From Bin94 sp965215535 (GTDB lineage Bacteria; Gemmatimonadota; Gemmatimonadetes; Longimicrobiales; Gaopeijiaceae), in NCBI GenBank assembly GCA_965215535.1, contig OZ244063.1, positions 372,001 to 436,000 of the forward strand: DNA of 64,000 nucleotides, written 5' to 3'. The position numbers were made by a program, and so were the translations under genes. Below, one piece after another: positions 29,108 through 37,170 of the stretch. The first letter of the stretch is position 1. The number at the start of each line of letters is the position of its first letter. Under the pieces are notes generated by a model. It did no database searches. It was not told the DNA's origin and was given only the letters and a program-made list of their open reading frames with translations.

Positions 29108-29702
29108 CAGCCCGTACCCCGGCCGCCCCCCCGGCGCATGGCTGCCGCCGGATGCGGTTGCGGCTGCGCGGCTCCTGCTGGGCGCCGAGCTCCTCTCGAC
29201 CCTGGATGGATGCGAAACGCGGGGCCGGATTGTCGAGACCGAGGCCTATGCGGGGCTGCACGATCCGGCCAGCCACGCCCATGAATCACGCGGTCGCACC
29301 CCGCGCAACGACGCCATGTTCGGTCCGGCGGGCACTCTCTACGTCTATCTTTCCCATGGCATTCACCGCTGCGCCAATGTGGTGGTCGGCAGCGAGGGCG
29401 AACCGGCAGCGATCCTGATCCGGGCTCTTGAGCCGCTGGTGGGGATAGAGGTCATGGCAGAGCGGCGCGGTCGCGCCACCGATCTCTGCAGCGGTCCGGG
29501 GCGTCTTGCCCAGGCGCTGGGAATCGATCTCGAGCACAACCGGCACAACCTTGCCCACTCGCCCATTCGCCTTCTTCGGGGCCGATCCGTAGCCCCCGAC
29601 GCCATCGGCAGCTCCGGCCGCATCGGGATCTCCCGGGCGCAGGACTGGCCGCTGCGCTTTTTTCTGCGGGGCCATCCGGCAGTGCGAGCGCCAAGGTGGT
29701 AG
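29046..29702 (+). CDS. DNA-3-methyladenine glycosylase (Mpg/AAG family)
   Basis: This 218-residue protein has the Mpg core: LLLGAELLS, the catalytic GRIVETEAYAG with its Glu, DPASHA, TPRNDAMFGPAGTLYVY, the CANVVVGSEGEPAAILIRALEP strand set (split here) and GPGRLAQALGI. It removes alkylated purines in base-excision repair. The only standard start codon before the conserved region is the ATG at 29046, which puts the first 62 bases inside the NYN gene in another frame; a short unconserved leader results. The family is normally about 190-210 residues. It is likely co-transcribed with the NYN gene. Confidence 0.92.
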   Translation: MRPPGDSSESWAGVVAKGPNSSPYPGRPPGAWLPPDAVAAARLLLGAELLSTLDGCETRGRIVETEAYAGLHDPASHAHESRGRTPRNDAMFGPAGTLYVYLSHGIHRCANVVVGSEGEPAAILIRALEPLVGIEVMAERRGRATDLCSGPGRLAQALGIDLEHNRHNLAHSPIRLLRGRSVAPDAIGSSGRIGISRAQDWPLRFFLRGHPAVRAPRW

Positions 29703-29811
29703 CTTGGAAGCGTGATCGCGCCCCTGGGGCTGGCCTCGGATCATGCCGAATGCCGCCGGCGTCGATTCACGGTTGCCCGGTGCTTCATCACTCTTCCCCC
29801 TCCGAGCCGAT

Positions 29812-31224
29812 ATGAGCGACCCGAGCTGGATCTCCATCCTTCCCCCGCTTCTGGCGATCGTTCTGGCGATCGGGACGCGGCAGGTCTATCTCTCGCTGGC
29901 GGGTGGAGTCTGGTTCGGCTGTACAATTCTGCAGCGCTGGCATCCGGGCGCGGGCGCAGCGGCGGCGATCGAGGCGGCGGTGGGGGTTCTGGGCGATGCC
30001 TACGACGCCAGAGTCATCATGTTCACCCTGGTGATCGGCGCGGTGATCGCAACGCTGACCGCGTCGGGGGGCGTAGCCGGCTTTGTGGCCTGGCTGGAGC
30101 GCAAGCGCTGGGTCACGAACGGCTTTCGCGCACAGTTGCTGGCCTGGATGATCGGGGTGCTCATCTTTATCGAATCGAACATTACCGTGCTGGTGGCGGG
30201 TTCGGTTTCGCGTCCCCTCTTCGATCGCTACCGCATTTCGCGCGAGAAACTCGCCTATCTGATTGATTCCACCAGCGCGCCGATCTGCATCCTGATCCCT
30301 CTCAACGCCTGGGGCGCCTACAACCTCGGAATTCTGAATGGACTCGGGGTGGAGGATTCGCTGGCTCTCTTTCTCCGCGCCATTCTCTTCAACTTCTACG
30401 CCTTTGCCGCAGTGCTCCTGGCGCTGGCGGTGGTTTTCTGGAGGCTGGACTGGGGACCGATGAAGAGGGCCGAGACGCGCGCCGCCACCGGCCGGGTCTT
30501 TTCGGATGGCGCCACCCCCATGATCGACGAGGCAGTCCTGGGATCCGACGAAGAGCCGCCGATTCGGCCCCGGGCGCTCAACATGGCGCTTCCGGTGCTG
30601 ACGCTGGTCCTCCTCATGCCCCTGGGGCTCTGGGTTACCGGCGAGGGCGATCTCCGGGCCGGCGACGGTTCGGTTGCGGTTCTCTGGGCCTCGCTGGGAG
30701 CGCTGGGCATGGCCTGGATCCTTCTCCTGGCGCAGCGCGCCTTTGCCGTGAGCGAGCTCGTGCGCATTGCGCTCAGGGGGGCCGGCGGTCTGATGCCGCT
30801 GGCGCTGATTCTCCTCCTGGCGCTGGCGCTTGGCGATGTCACGGGCGAACTGGGGACGGGGGTCTACGTTGCGGGGCTGGTCGAGGAAACGCTGGCTCCG
30901 GCCCTCTTTCTGCCCCTGGTGTTTCTGGTCTCGGCGGCGATCGCCTTCTCGATCGGGTCAAGCTGGGGCACCTTCGCCATCATGATCCCGATCGCCGTTC
31001 CGGCCGCCGCCGCCATGAATCTCGATCTCGCTCCCTTCCTGGCCGCCGCGCTTTCGGGGGGGATCTTCGGCGACCACTGCTCCCCCATCAGCGACACGAC
31101 TGTGATATCTTCCATGGCCTCCGCGACCGATCATGTCGATCATGTGCGAACCCAGTTGCCCTATGCGCTGATCGGGGGCGCGGTTGCCACGGCGGGATTT
31201 GCGATCGTTGGCGCTTCTCTCTAG
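29812..31224 (+). CDS. NhaC-type Na+/H+ antiporter family membrane protein
   Basis: This 470-residue protein has about eleven to twelve membrane segments. Family marks are VFTLVIGAVIATLT-like early helices, FIESNITVLVAGSVSRPLFDRYRISREKLAY (split), DSTSAPICILIPLNAWGAY, and late SWGTFAIMIPIA followed by GGIFGDHCSPISDTT, the most diagnostic motif of the NhaC/tetracycline-antiport-like family. It probably exchanges Na+ (or an amine or organic ion) for H+ at the inner membrane. ATG at 29812 is preferred because it starts the conserved region; an in-frame ATG at 29743 would add 23 poorly conserved residues. Confidence 0.9.
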   Translation: MSDPSWISILPPLLAIVLAIGTRQVYLSLAGGVWFGCTILQRWHPGAGAAAAIEAAVGVLGDAYDARVIMFTLVIGAVIATLTASGGVAGFVAWLERKRWVTNGFRAQLLAWMIGVLIFIESNITVLVAGSVSRPLFDRYRISREKLAYLIDSTSAPICILIPLNAWGAYNLGILNGLGVEDSLALFLRAILFNFYAFAAVLLALAVVFWRLDWGPMKRAETRAATGRVFSDGATPMIDEAVLGSDEEPPIRPRALNMALPVLTLVLLMPLGLWVTGEGDLRAGDGSVAVLWASLGALGMAWILLLAQRAFAVSELVRIALRGAGGLMPLALILLLALALGDVTGELGTGVYVAGLVEETLAPALFLPLVFLVSAAIAFSIGSSWGTFAIMIPIAVPAAAAMNLDLAPFLAAALSGGIFGDHCSPISDTTVISSMASATDHVDHVRTQLPYALIGGAVATAGFAIVGASL

Positions 31225-31461
31225 CGGCTCGCGGAAAGCTGTCGGGCGCGCGCCGGGTACAACCCTGCGCTGCGACCCGAGAAGGCAGGGCGAAGCTCGC
31301 GCAGCCCCGGCTCAGAGGGCATGGAACAACGCAGAGCGCGGCATCCGAAGCCGATACCGCGCCACGCGAATGCCGCCCGGCGAGGGTCCGCGTTCGCACG
31401 CCCCGCCCGGATCTCCGAATGTCGGATTTCCCCGGAACCCCAATCACATGGAGTCAGGATC

Positions 31462-32211
31462 TTGAATATCGTTGTGTGCGTGAAGCGCGTACCCGATACC
31501 GCAACCGCAATCAGAATCGGGCCCGATGGCCGCGATATCGAACGCGACGGGGTCAGGTACATCATCGGTCCCTATGACGAATTCGCGATCGAGGCCGCGC
31601 TGCAGCTCGTCGAGGAAGCTGGCGCGGGCGAGGTGACGCTCGTCAGCCACGGGCCCGTCGCCGCCGCCGAGTCGCTCAGAGCCGGTCTGGCACTGGGGGC
31701 TCACAGAGCGATTTTGCTCAAGGGCGAACCGGGAATGGATGGCTGGGCGACCGCGCAGACGCTGGCCGCAGAGCTCGCCGAAATCGAGGCCGATCTCGTT
31801 CTTTTCGGGGTCAGGGCGGTCGATGACGACCAGGAGCAGGTGGGGCCGATGGTGGCCGAGCTGCTGCAGAGACCCTGCGCGACTGCGGTGGCCGAAATCG
31901 AGGTGGCCGAAGGCGTGGCGACCTGCCGACGCGCGGTCGAGGGAGGCCGGGAGGTGGTCGAGATGGAGCTTCCTGCAGTGGCCACCATCACCAAGGGACG
32001 CTACGAGCCTCGCTTCGCCTCGCTTAAGGGAATCATGATGGCGCGCCGCCGCCCGCTCGAAGAGAAGACTGCGGCGGAGTTCACTCCAGAGCTGGTGGTC
32101 GAGAGTCTGGCAACCCCGGCGGCGCGGCCCCCGGGGCGTGTCGTGGGCGAGGGCCCCGAGGCCGTTGCCGAGCTTGTGCGTCTGCTCCGGGAAGAGGCAA
32201 AGGTGCTCTGA
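31462..32211 (+). CDS. etfB: Electron transfer flavoprotein beta subunit
   Basis: This 249-residue protein begins NIVVCVKRVPDTA after a TTG start at 31462 that has GGAG eight bases upstream. The family N-terminus starts exactly here, so upstream ATGs are rejected. Seen: YDEFAIEAALQLVE, the VDDDQEQVGPMVAELL AMP-binding segment (normally DTGQVGP) and the LPAVATITKG-RYEPRFASLKGIM region, all EtfB hallmarks. With EtfA it carries electrons from acyl-CoA or other dehydrogenases to the quinone pool. Its stop overlaps the EtfA start by one base (TGATG). Confidence 0.94.
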   Translation: MNIVVCVKRVPDTATAIRIGPDGRDIERDGVRYIIGPYDEFAIEAALQLVEEAGAGEVTLVSHGPVAAAESLRAGLALGAHRAILLKGEPGMDGWATAQTLAAELAEIEADLVLFGVRAVDDDQEQVGPMVAELLQRPCATAVAEIEVAEGVATCRRAVEGGREVVEMELPAVATITKGRYEPRFASLKGIMMARRRPLEEKTAAEFTPELVVESLATPAARPPGRVVGEGPEAVAELVRLLREEAKVL

Positions 32212-33179
32212 TGGCCGATCTTCTTGCTGTAGTCGAACGGGTGGAGGGCACGCCGCGCAGCATTGTGCGCGAGGTGGTGGCAGTGGCCCGCAGGCTGGCC
32301 GATGGGCTGGGGGGCAGTGTGGCCGTGGCGATGCCGGGCTCCGCTCCCGATCCCGATGCGCGCGCGGGGTTGGCCGGGGCCGGGGCGAACCGGATCATTG
32401 CGTTGCAGGCGACCGGCGTGAGTGAGGTGGCGGCCGCGCTGGCGGGGATCGCCGACGATTTTGGCGCGGTGGTCTTCGCGGCGACGGGGCCGGGACGCGA
32501 TCTTGCTCCGCGGGTGGCGGCCAGGCTGGCGCGTCCGCTCGCCACCGATGTGATCGAGGTGGAGCTCGATGGCGCCGAGGTGGTGACGACACGCCCCGTC
32601 TTTGCCGGCAAGGCGCTGGCCCGGGTGCGGATTGCGGGATCTCCGGCGCTCCTCTCGATCCGGCCCAATGTCTTTGCGCCGGCCGGGGGCGGAGCCGCCG
32701 CAGACGACCTGCCGGTGGAGGAGCTGTCGCCATCCGAACCCGATCCGCGCTACCGGGTGGTTGGCTTCGAGGCCGCGAAGGGCGCTTCGCTGGATGTGGC
32801 CGAGGCCGCGATCGTGGTGTCGGGAGGGCGGGGGATGGGAGGCCCCGAACACTGGGGCGTTCTCGAGGATCTGCGCGATGCCCTGGGCGAGGAGGCCGCG
32901 CTGGGCGCCTCGCGCGCGGTGGTCGACGCAGGGTGGCGCCCGCATGCCGAACAGGTAGGCCAGACCGGCAAGACCGTCACGCCGAAGCTCTATTTCGCGC
33001 TTGCAATTTCGGGCGCGATCCAGCACTTGGCGGGAATGCGCACCTCCGGGGTGATTGTGGCCGTCAATCGCGATGCCGACGCACCGATCTTCGGGGTGGC
33101 CGACTATGGAATCGTGGGCGATGTCTTCGAGGTCGCCCCGCAGTTGAGTGCAGAGGTGCGGCGGTTGCGGAGCGGGTAG
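32211..33179 (+). CDS. etfA: Electron transfer flavoprotein alpha subunit
   Basis: This 322-residue protein has the C-terminal FAD domain: VVSGGRGMGGPE, VDAGWRPHAEQVGQTGKTV, LYFALAISGAIQHLAGM and the VNRDADAPIFGVADYGIVGDV segment, which is nearly invariant across EtfA. It forms the FAD-binding half of the heterodimer with EtfB. The ETF:quinone oxidoreductase is not in this window. An acyl-CoA synthetase lies 4 kb upstream, which fits fatty-acid oxidation, but they are separate units. Confidence 0.95.
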   Translation: MADLLAVVERVEGTPRSIVREVVAVARRLADGLGGSVAVAMPGSAPDPDARAGLAGAGANRIIALQATGVSEVAAALAGIADDFGAVVFAATGPGRDLAPRVAARLARPLATDVIEVELDGAEVVTTRPVFAGKALARVRIAGSPALLSIRPNVFAPAGGGAAADDLPVEELSPSEPDPRYRVVGFEAAKGASLDVAEAAIVVSGGRGMGGPEHWGVLEDLRDALGEEAALGASRAVVDAGWRPHAEQVGQTGKTVTPKLYFALAISGAIQHLAGMRTSGVIVAVNRDADAPIFGVADYGIVGDVFEVAPQLSAEVRRLRSG

Positions 33180-33214
33180 CTGTGGCACGGGGGAGCCGGG
33201 AGGAAGGACCCGTC

Positions 33215-33661
33215 TCAGCGCCCCCCCAGAAAGGCAACCGGATCCACCTCGCGCCCCCACCGCCAGATCTCCAGGTGCAGGTGCGGCCCCGTCGAGATGC
33301 CCGACTGCCCGGTGCGGCCAATCACGGTTCGCTGCGAGACCTCCTCGCCCGTCTGCACCGCAATTTCCGAGAGGTGGCCGTAGATGCTCAGGACGCCGCT
33401 GCGGTGATCGATCCAGATCACCCTTCCATAGCCGCGCATGGAGCCGGCAAAGCGAACCTCGCCCGAGAGAATGGGCCGGACGGGCGTGCCGACGGGCGCG
33501 GCCAGATCCACCCCGCGATGAAGATCAGGTCCTCCCAGCCAGCGCACCCCGAAGCTCGAGGTCAGGCGGGAATCCAGGGGCCAGCGGGGGGCCTGACAGG
33601 CGAAGAGGGCAAGGAGGCAGAGCGAAAGGCCGAACAGCGCACAGAGCCGGAGAGCTCTCAT
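33215..33661 (-). CDS. Small M23-family lipoprotein peptidase
   Basis: This 148-residue protein has a signal peptide with lipobox LLALFAC (Cys22 region), then a compact peptidase M23 domain: RLTSSFGVRW, the zinc ligand motif HRGVDLA (H-x3-D), the mid-strand GHLSEIAV and the final HLHLEI (HxH). All zinc and catalytic residues are present. It should cleave peptidoglycan cross-links at the outer-membrane side. It is unusually short for the family, which often has coiled-coil or LysM regions. The ATG at 33661 overlaps the stop of moeA by four bases. Confidence 0.92.
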   Translation of the reverse strand: MRALRLCALFGLSLCLLALFACQAPRWPLDSRLTSSFGVRWLGGPDLHRGVDLAAPVGTPVRPILSGEVRFAGSMRGYGRVIWIDHRSGVLSIYGHLSEIAVQTGEEVSQRTVIGRTGQSGISTGPHLHLEIWRWGREVDPVAFLGGR

Positions 33662-34935
33662 GCGCGTCCGGGGAGAAGCAGGAGCTGAACCGGGTCGCCC
33701 GCAGCGATGCCGGCCTCTCCCTCGGGAATGATCGCCAGGGCGTCGGCGTCGCGCATGGCCCGAACCAGCCCGCTCCCCTGCGGCCCGCTCGGCTCGCAGC
33801 GGGGCAGCGCTTCGGGATCGTCAGGCGGCAGCAGGCGCACCTGGAGGAAGTGGGTCAGGCGCGGCGTGGAGGGCAGGGGCGTTCCGGCAAGTGCCGTCAC
33901 CATCGTTCCGCGGGGGCGCTCCGATCCGAGCATGGCGCGCAGAAAGGGGGCCACGAGTACATGGAAGGTGACGAACGCCGAGGCCGGATTGCCTGGCAGC
34001 CCGAAGACCGGCAGTGTACCCCCGTCCTGCTCCAGACAACCGAATGAAACCGGGCTTCCGGGTCGCATCCGCACCCGCCAGAAGTCCAGCCGGAAGGGCA
34101 TTTCCAGAAGAATCCGCTTGAGCAGATCACGCTCGCCCATCGAGGCGCCCCCGGTCGAGACCAGAAGATCGACCCCCCTCACGGCGGCCAGCATGCGGCG
34201 CAGACCACCCGGACTGTCCGGCGCCACCCCGAGCTTCACCCCCACTCCCCCCGCCTCGGCCACGGCGGCCACGATCATGGCGCTGTTGGTGTCGGGAACC
34301 GCTCTTCCGGCCACCACCTCATCGAAGCGGTCGGGTCCCGCGAGTTCGTCGCCACTCGACAGCACTCCCACCCGCGGTCGCCGAAAGACCGTCACCGCAT
34401 CGGCGCCGCTGGCCGCGATGACCGGAATCGTTCCCGAGTGGACGACCCGCCCTGCAGGAACGGTTTCGTCTCTCTGTCGCATGTCGCGTCCCGGTGCCCG
34501 GATGTGCTTGCCCACATCGTCGCGGCGCAGGATCTGCACGAATCCGGCTTCGGTTCCGCCATCGGTGTGCTCAACCCGAATGACCGAATCGAATCCCTCC
34601 GGAACCGGTCCCCCCGTCATGATGCGGACTGCATGGCCTGCCGCAATTCCCTGCAGGGGCAGCTCTCCGGGCAGGGCCCGGGCCGCGACCGGAAGACGCA
34701 CCCCCGACTCTGTCCAGGGATCCAGCTCGGCGCTCCGCACCGCGAAACCGTCCATCGCGCTGTTGGGCCAGGAGGGAAGGGTGGCCCGCGCAACCACCGG
34801 AGCGGCCAGGGAGCGTCCGGCGGCGCGCTCCAGAGGAATTCGGACCCCGGGGGTGGGGTGCGCGCCTTTGAGGATGCGGTCGAGCGCCTCCGCACAGGAA
34901 ATCCAGTCGGCAGGAAGCTGCTCGAATGCGGTCAT
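33658..34935 (-). CDS. moeA: Molybdopterin molybdenumtransferase
   Basis: This 425-residue protein has MoeA marks: LPSWPNSAMDGFAV near residue 60, the IMTGGPVPEGFDSVI loop, GVLSSGDEL, LLVSTGGASMGERD, and VFGLPGNPASAFVTF. It inserts molybdate into adenylated molybdopterin, the last step of molybdenum cofactor synthesis. moaC lies 8 kb away; no molybdoenzyme is in this window. ATG at 34935 has AGGACGG about seven bases upstream; ATG at 34989 is possible but adds residues unlike the family. Confidence 0.93.
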   Translation of the reverse strand: MTAFEQLPADWISCAEALDRILKGAHPTPGVRIPLERAAGRSLAAPVVARATLPSWPNSAMDGFAVRSAELDPWTESGVRLPVAARALPGELPLQGIAAGHAVRIMTGGPVPEGFDSVIRVEHTDGGTEAGFVQILRRDDVGKHIRAPGRDMRQRDETVPAGRVVHSGTIPVIAASGADAVTVFRRPRVGVLSSGDELAGPDRFDEVVAGRAVPDTNSAMIVAAVAEAGGVGVKLGVAPDSPGGLRRMLAAVRGVDLLVSTGGASMGERDLLKRILLEMPFRLDFWRVRMRPGSPVSFGCLEQDGGTLPVFGLPGNPASAFVTFHVLVAPFLRAMLGSERPRGTMVTALAGTPLPSTPRLTHFLQVRLLPPDDPEALPRCEPSGPQGSGLVRAMRDADALAIIPEGEAGIAAGDPVQLLLLPGRA

Positions 34936-35007
34936 CGGTTCCGTCCTGCCAATCCTGCGCTTCGCCGGTGCGCGCCCGGCATGGTTCATGGATGCCTGCC
35001 GCAGACG

Positions 35008-35727
35008 CTAAAAACGCCAGCCCAGACTGAGGCTCAATCCATACCCCCGCACCCATTCGCTCTGCACCACCGACCGGGTTTCGCCCTCGTCATCCACGAT
35101 TCGCTTTGCGGGATCGTCGAAGCCGTCGGGTGTATGCAACTGCCAGAGAGTCAGTCCGCTCTCGCCATACAGCATCAGGCGCGAACCCAGCGCCACCCGC
35201 ACCCCTGCCCCCGCGCTGGTGGTGAATGCGGTTCCGAATTCGAAGAGATCCTCGGGCAGAAGCGCATCGGCAAACTCGCCCTGGCCGGCAAGATCCATGG
35301 CGATGCCGCCTCCCAGGAAGAGGTGCGGTGCAATCCGGTTCCATGTGCGGCGCCCGGTGAGCGAGAAATCGAGCCGGACATCGGCCATAAGGAGCTGCAC
35401 ATCGGTGGTGCCGATCCTGCGGTCGCCCGCCACCCGCCGGGGGTCGATGACATCGCGCTCGGTGGGCAGCCAGGTCAGGAGTCCCTGAATGAAGAGCGGC
35501 CCGCTGGCCTCGATCGAATAGCGCGCGCCCATCGCCGATCCCGACCTGGGTCCCAGCTCCAGCGAGCCCTGCGAAAGCGAGAGCGCACCCCAGAAGAGCG
35601 AAACCTCCTGGGGCTTCTCGATGAAACGATACGACGAGGGAATCGTCTGGCTCAGTGCCGGGCCGGATGCGCCAAGACCCGGGCAGGCCGCCAGAGCCGC
35701 GACAAGAAGGATGCGGGCTGAGATCAT
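35008..35727 (-). CDS. Small outer-membrane beta-barrel protein
   Basis: This 239-residue protein has a signal peptide (residues 1-26, ending near PALSQT) and a body of alternating amphipathic strands (LFWGALSLSQGSLELGP, MADVRLDFSLTG, APHLFLGGGIAMDL) ending in LSLSLGWRF. A terminal aromatic residue preceded by alternating residues is the usual outer-membrane insertion signal. It is of the OmpW/opacity-protein size class, but I cannot name the family. The ATG at 35727 fits the signal peptide. It lies 72 bases upstream of moeA on the same strand. Confidence 0.75.
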   Translation of the reverse strand: MISARILLVAALAACPGLGASGPALSQTIPSSYRFIEKPQEVSLFWGALSLSQGSLELGPRSGSAMGARYSIEASGPLFIQGLLTWLPTERDVIDPRRVAGDRRIGTTDVQLLMADVRLDFSLTGRRTWNRIAPHLFLGGGIAMDLAGQGEFADALLPEDLFEFGTAFTTSAGAGVRVALGSRLMLYGESGLTLWQLHTPDGFDDPAKRIVDDEGETRSVVQSEWVRGYGLSLSLGWRF

Positions 35728-35866
35728 GGAAGGGCCGCCTGGCAATCGGTGATCGCTCCGGGGGTTGTGCATCGGCGAGGCTGTTGGGAATGTAATGGGA
35801 TTGGCAGGGAAGAAGGCAGAGCGCAGTGGCCCGGCCCGGCGCCCACCGGAAGACTATGGAGGAAGA

Positions 35867-36712
35867 ATGCGGTGCTCGACCTGTGGTGAACAGCTTCTGG
35901 CGGGCGAAGGCCGATGTCCAACCTGTGGCGCCGTTGCCGAGCTGCCCCGGCAGGTGCAGATCCTGCACGACCGCCGCCAGTGTCCCCGTTGTGGACATCA
36001 GGGCCGGGGCGGTTCCTACTTCGGCCGTCCCGCCAATATCGCTCTTCTGGTCGGGCTCAGCATTCTCACCTGGGGGGTCGGGGGATTGATCTACTACGCA
36101 AGCTGTCGCGGACGCCGGGTCTGTCCCTCGTGCGGTCTCGGGTGGGAGTACGCACTGGAGGCCCGGTCCGCTCCCCACGCGCTTCCCGCTTCGCGGCGCG
36201 CCAACCTGCCGGCCACGCGCACCCCGCCGCCGGATTCCGCAACGACAGCCCTTTCCATAAACGAACCTGCCCCGGGCAGACTCCCCTCGCGCGGGGTTGG
36301 CCGCCGCATTGTGGGCACAGGAATGGCCTTCTTCGGCACACTCGCAATTATCGGCGGCATTGCAGGCCAGGCCAGCATCGATGGCCCCCCGATCGTTCTG
36401 GGATCGCTCCTGGGAATGATCGGCTCGGGTCTCTTCTTCTGGGGATTGCGGTCGCTCCGGGAGCGCCGCCGCACCGTGCTTCAGGATCTGGCCCACCGCG
36501 TGCTCGTAATGGCCACCGGGCGGGGCGGCGTTCTGACGGTGACCGAGGTCGCGGCCGAGCTCGATCTGAGCCTCGATGCAGCCGAGAAGCTCATGGAGGA
36601 TATGGATGACGGCTTTCGGGTGCGCTCCGATGTCAGCGACGAGGGGGTGATCTATTACGAGTTCCCCGAGGTGGTGCACCAGGAGGCTCTGCGGGCCGCG
36701 AAGAGCCGGTAA
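35867..36712 (+). CDS. Zinc-ribbon membrane protein with C-terminal winged-helix-like domain
   Basis: This 281-residue protein starts at an ATG with TATGGAGGAAGA immediately upstream, an excellent ribosome site. The N-terminus has two zinc-ribbon pairs: CSTCG with CPTCG (residues about 3-19), then CPRCG (about 38-41) with CPSCG (about 86-89). Between the latter pair is one membrane segment (ALLVGLSILTWGVGGLIYYA). Two further segments follow (about 180-220). The C-terminal 60 residues (GGVLTVTEVAAELDLSLDAAEKLMEDM) look like a winged helix. This may be a membrane-bound sensor or regulator. It is not recognised as a named family. Confidence 0.75.
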   Translation: MRCSTCGEQLLAGEGRCPTCGAVAELPRQVQILHDRRQCPRCGHQGRGGSYFGRPANIALLVGLSILTWGVGGLIYYASCRGRRVCPSCGLGWEYALEARSAPHALPASRRANLPATRTPPPDSATTALSINEPAPGRLPSRGVGRRIVGTGMAFFGTLAIIGGIAGQASIDGPPIVLGSLLGMIGSGLFFWGLRSLRERRRTVLQDLAHRVLVMATGRGGVLTVTEVAAELDLSLDAAEKLMEDMDDGFRVRSDVSDEGVIYYEFPEVVHQEALRAAKSR

Positions 36713-36924
36713 ACAAGCGATGGAATCGTGCCGGGCGGCGTTTCTCTGCGGGCCGATGGATGCGCCCGCGCGCCGCATTGTTACATTCAATCCCTGCCTG
36801 CCATGGATCGGTCTCCGTACCGGTGATTGCCACTCGGATCGCTGTCCCGGCAGGTTGCCGAAGCTCGGGATCCGCCTGTCCGCGGCCCTGAAAAACCTCT
36901 GAAACCCGCACCGGGGGAACCGCT

Positions 36925-37170
36925 TTGAGACGCTTTGCCGATGACCGTGGAGTGGATTGGGTGGCCTCGGTCGCCGCCGCCCCGGGGGGAGACTACAAGG
37001 GTCGCTTCCACCTGATTCTCCAGCCGGAGAGCGATGGAGCCGACACGGTAGGTCTCGACGATGTGCGCTGGAATTCACGCAAAACGGCCGAGCGCACCCT
37101 GCGTACAATGTCGGCGCTCGAGCTCAGGCGTCGTCTGCGTTCGGCTCGCGACCGGGGATCGGCGTCATGA
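36925..37170 (+). CDS. Small conserved-looking protein coupled to acs
   Basis: This is an 81-residue ORF starting at TTG 36925 with GGGGGA about seven bases upstream. It ends with a TGA overlapping the ATG of acs (ATGA). The protein starts MRRFADDRGVDWVASVA and has a central DYKGRFHLILQPESD-type strand pair and a basic tail, with no signal peptide. The DNA shows the codon pattern of neighbouring genes and the overlap argues for real coupling. Function is unknown. Confidence 0.65.
   Translation: MRRFADDRGVDWVASVAAAPGGDYKGRFHLILQPESDGADTVGLDDVRWNSRKTAERTLRTMSALELRRRLRSARDRGSAS

Noticed and set aside
31225..31461. Possible tRNA or extended EtfB N-terminus before 31462
   Set aside because: No cloverleaf or T-loop motif found, and EtfB homology starts at the TTG with its own ribosome site.
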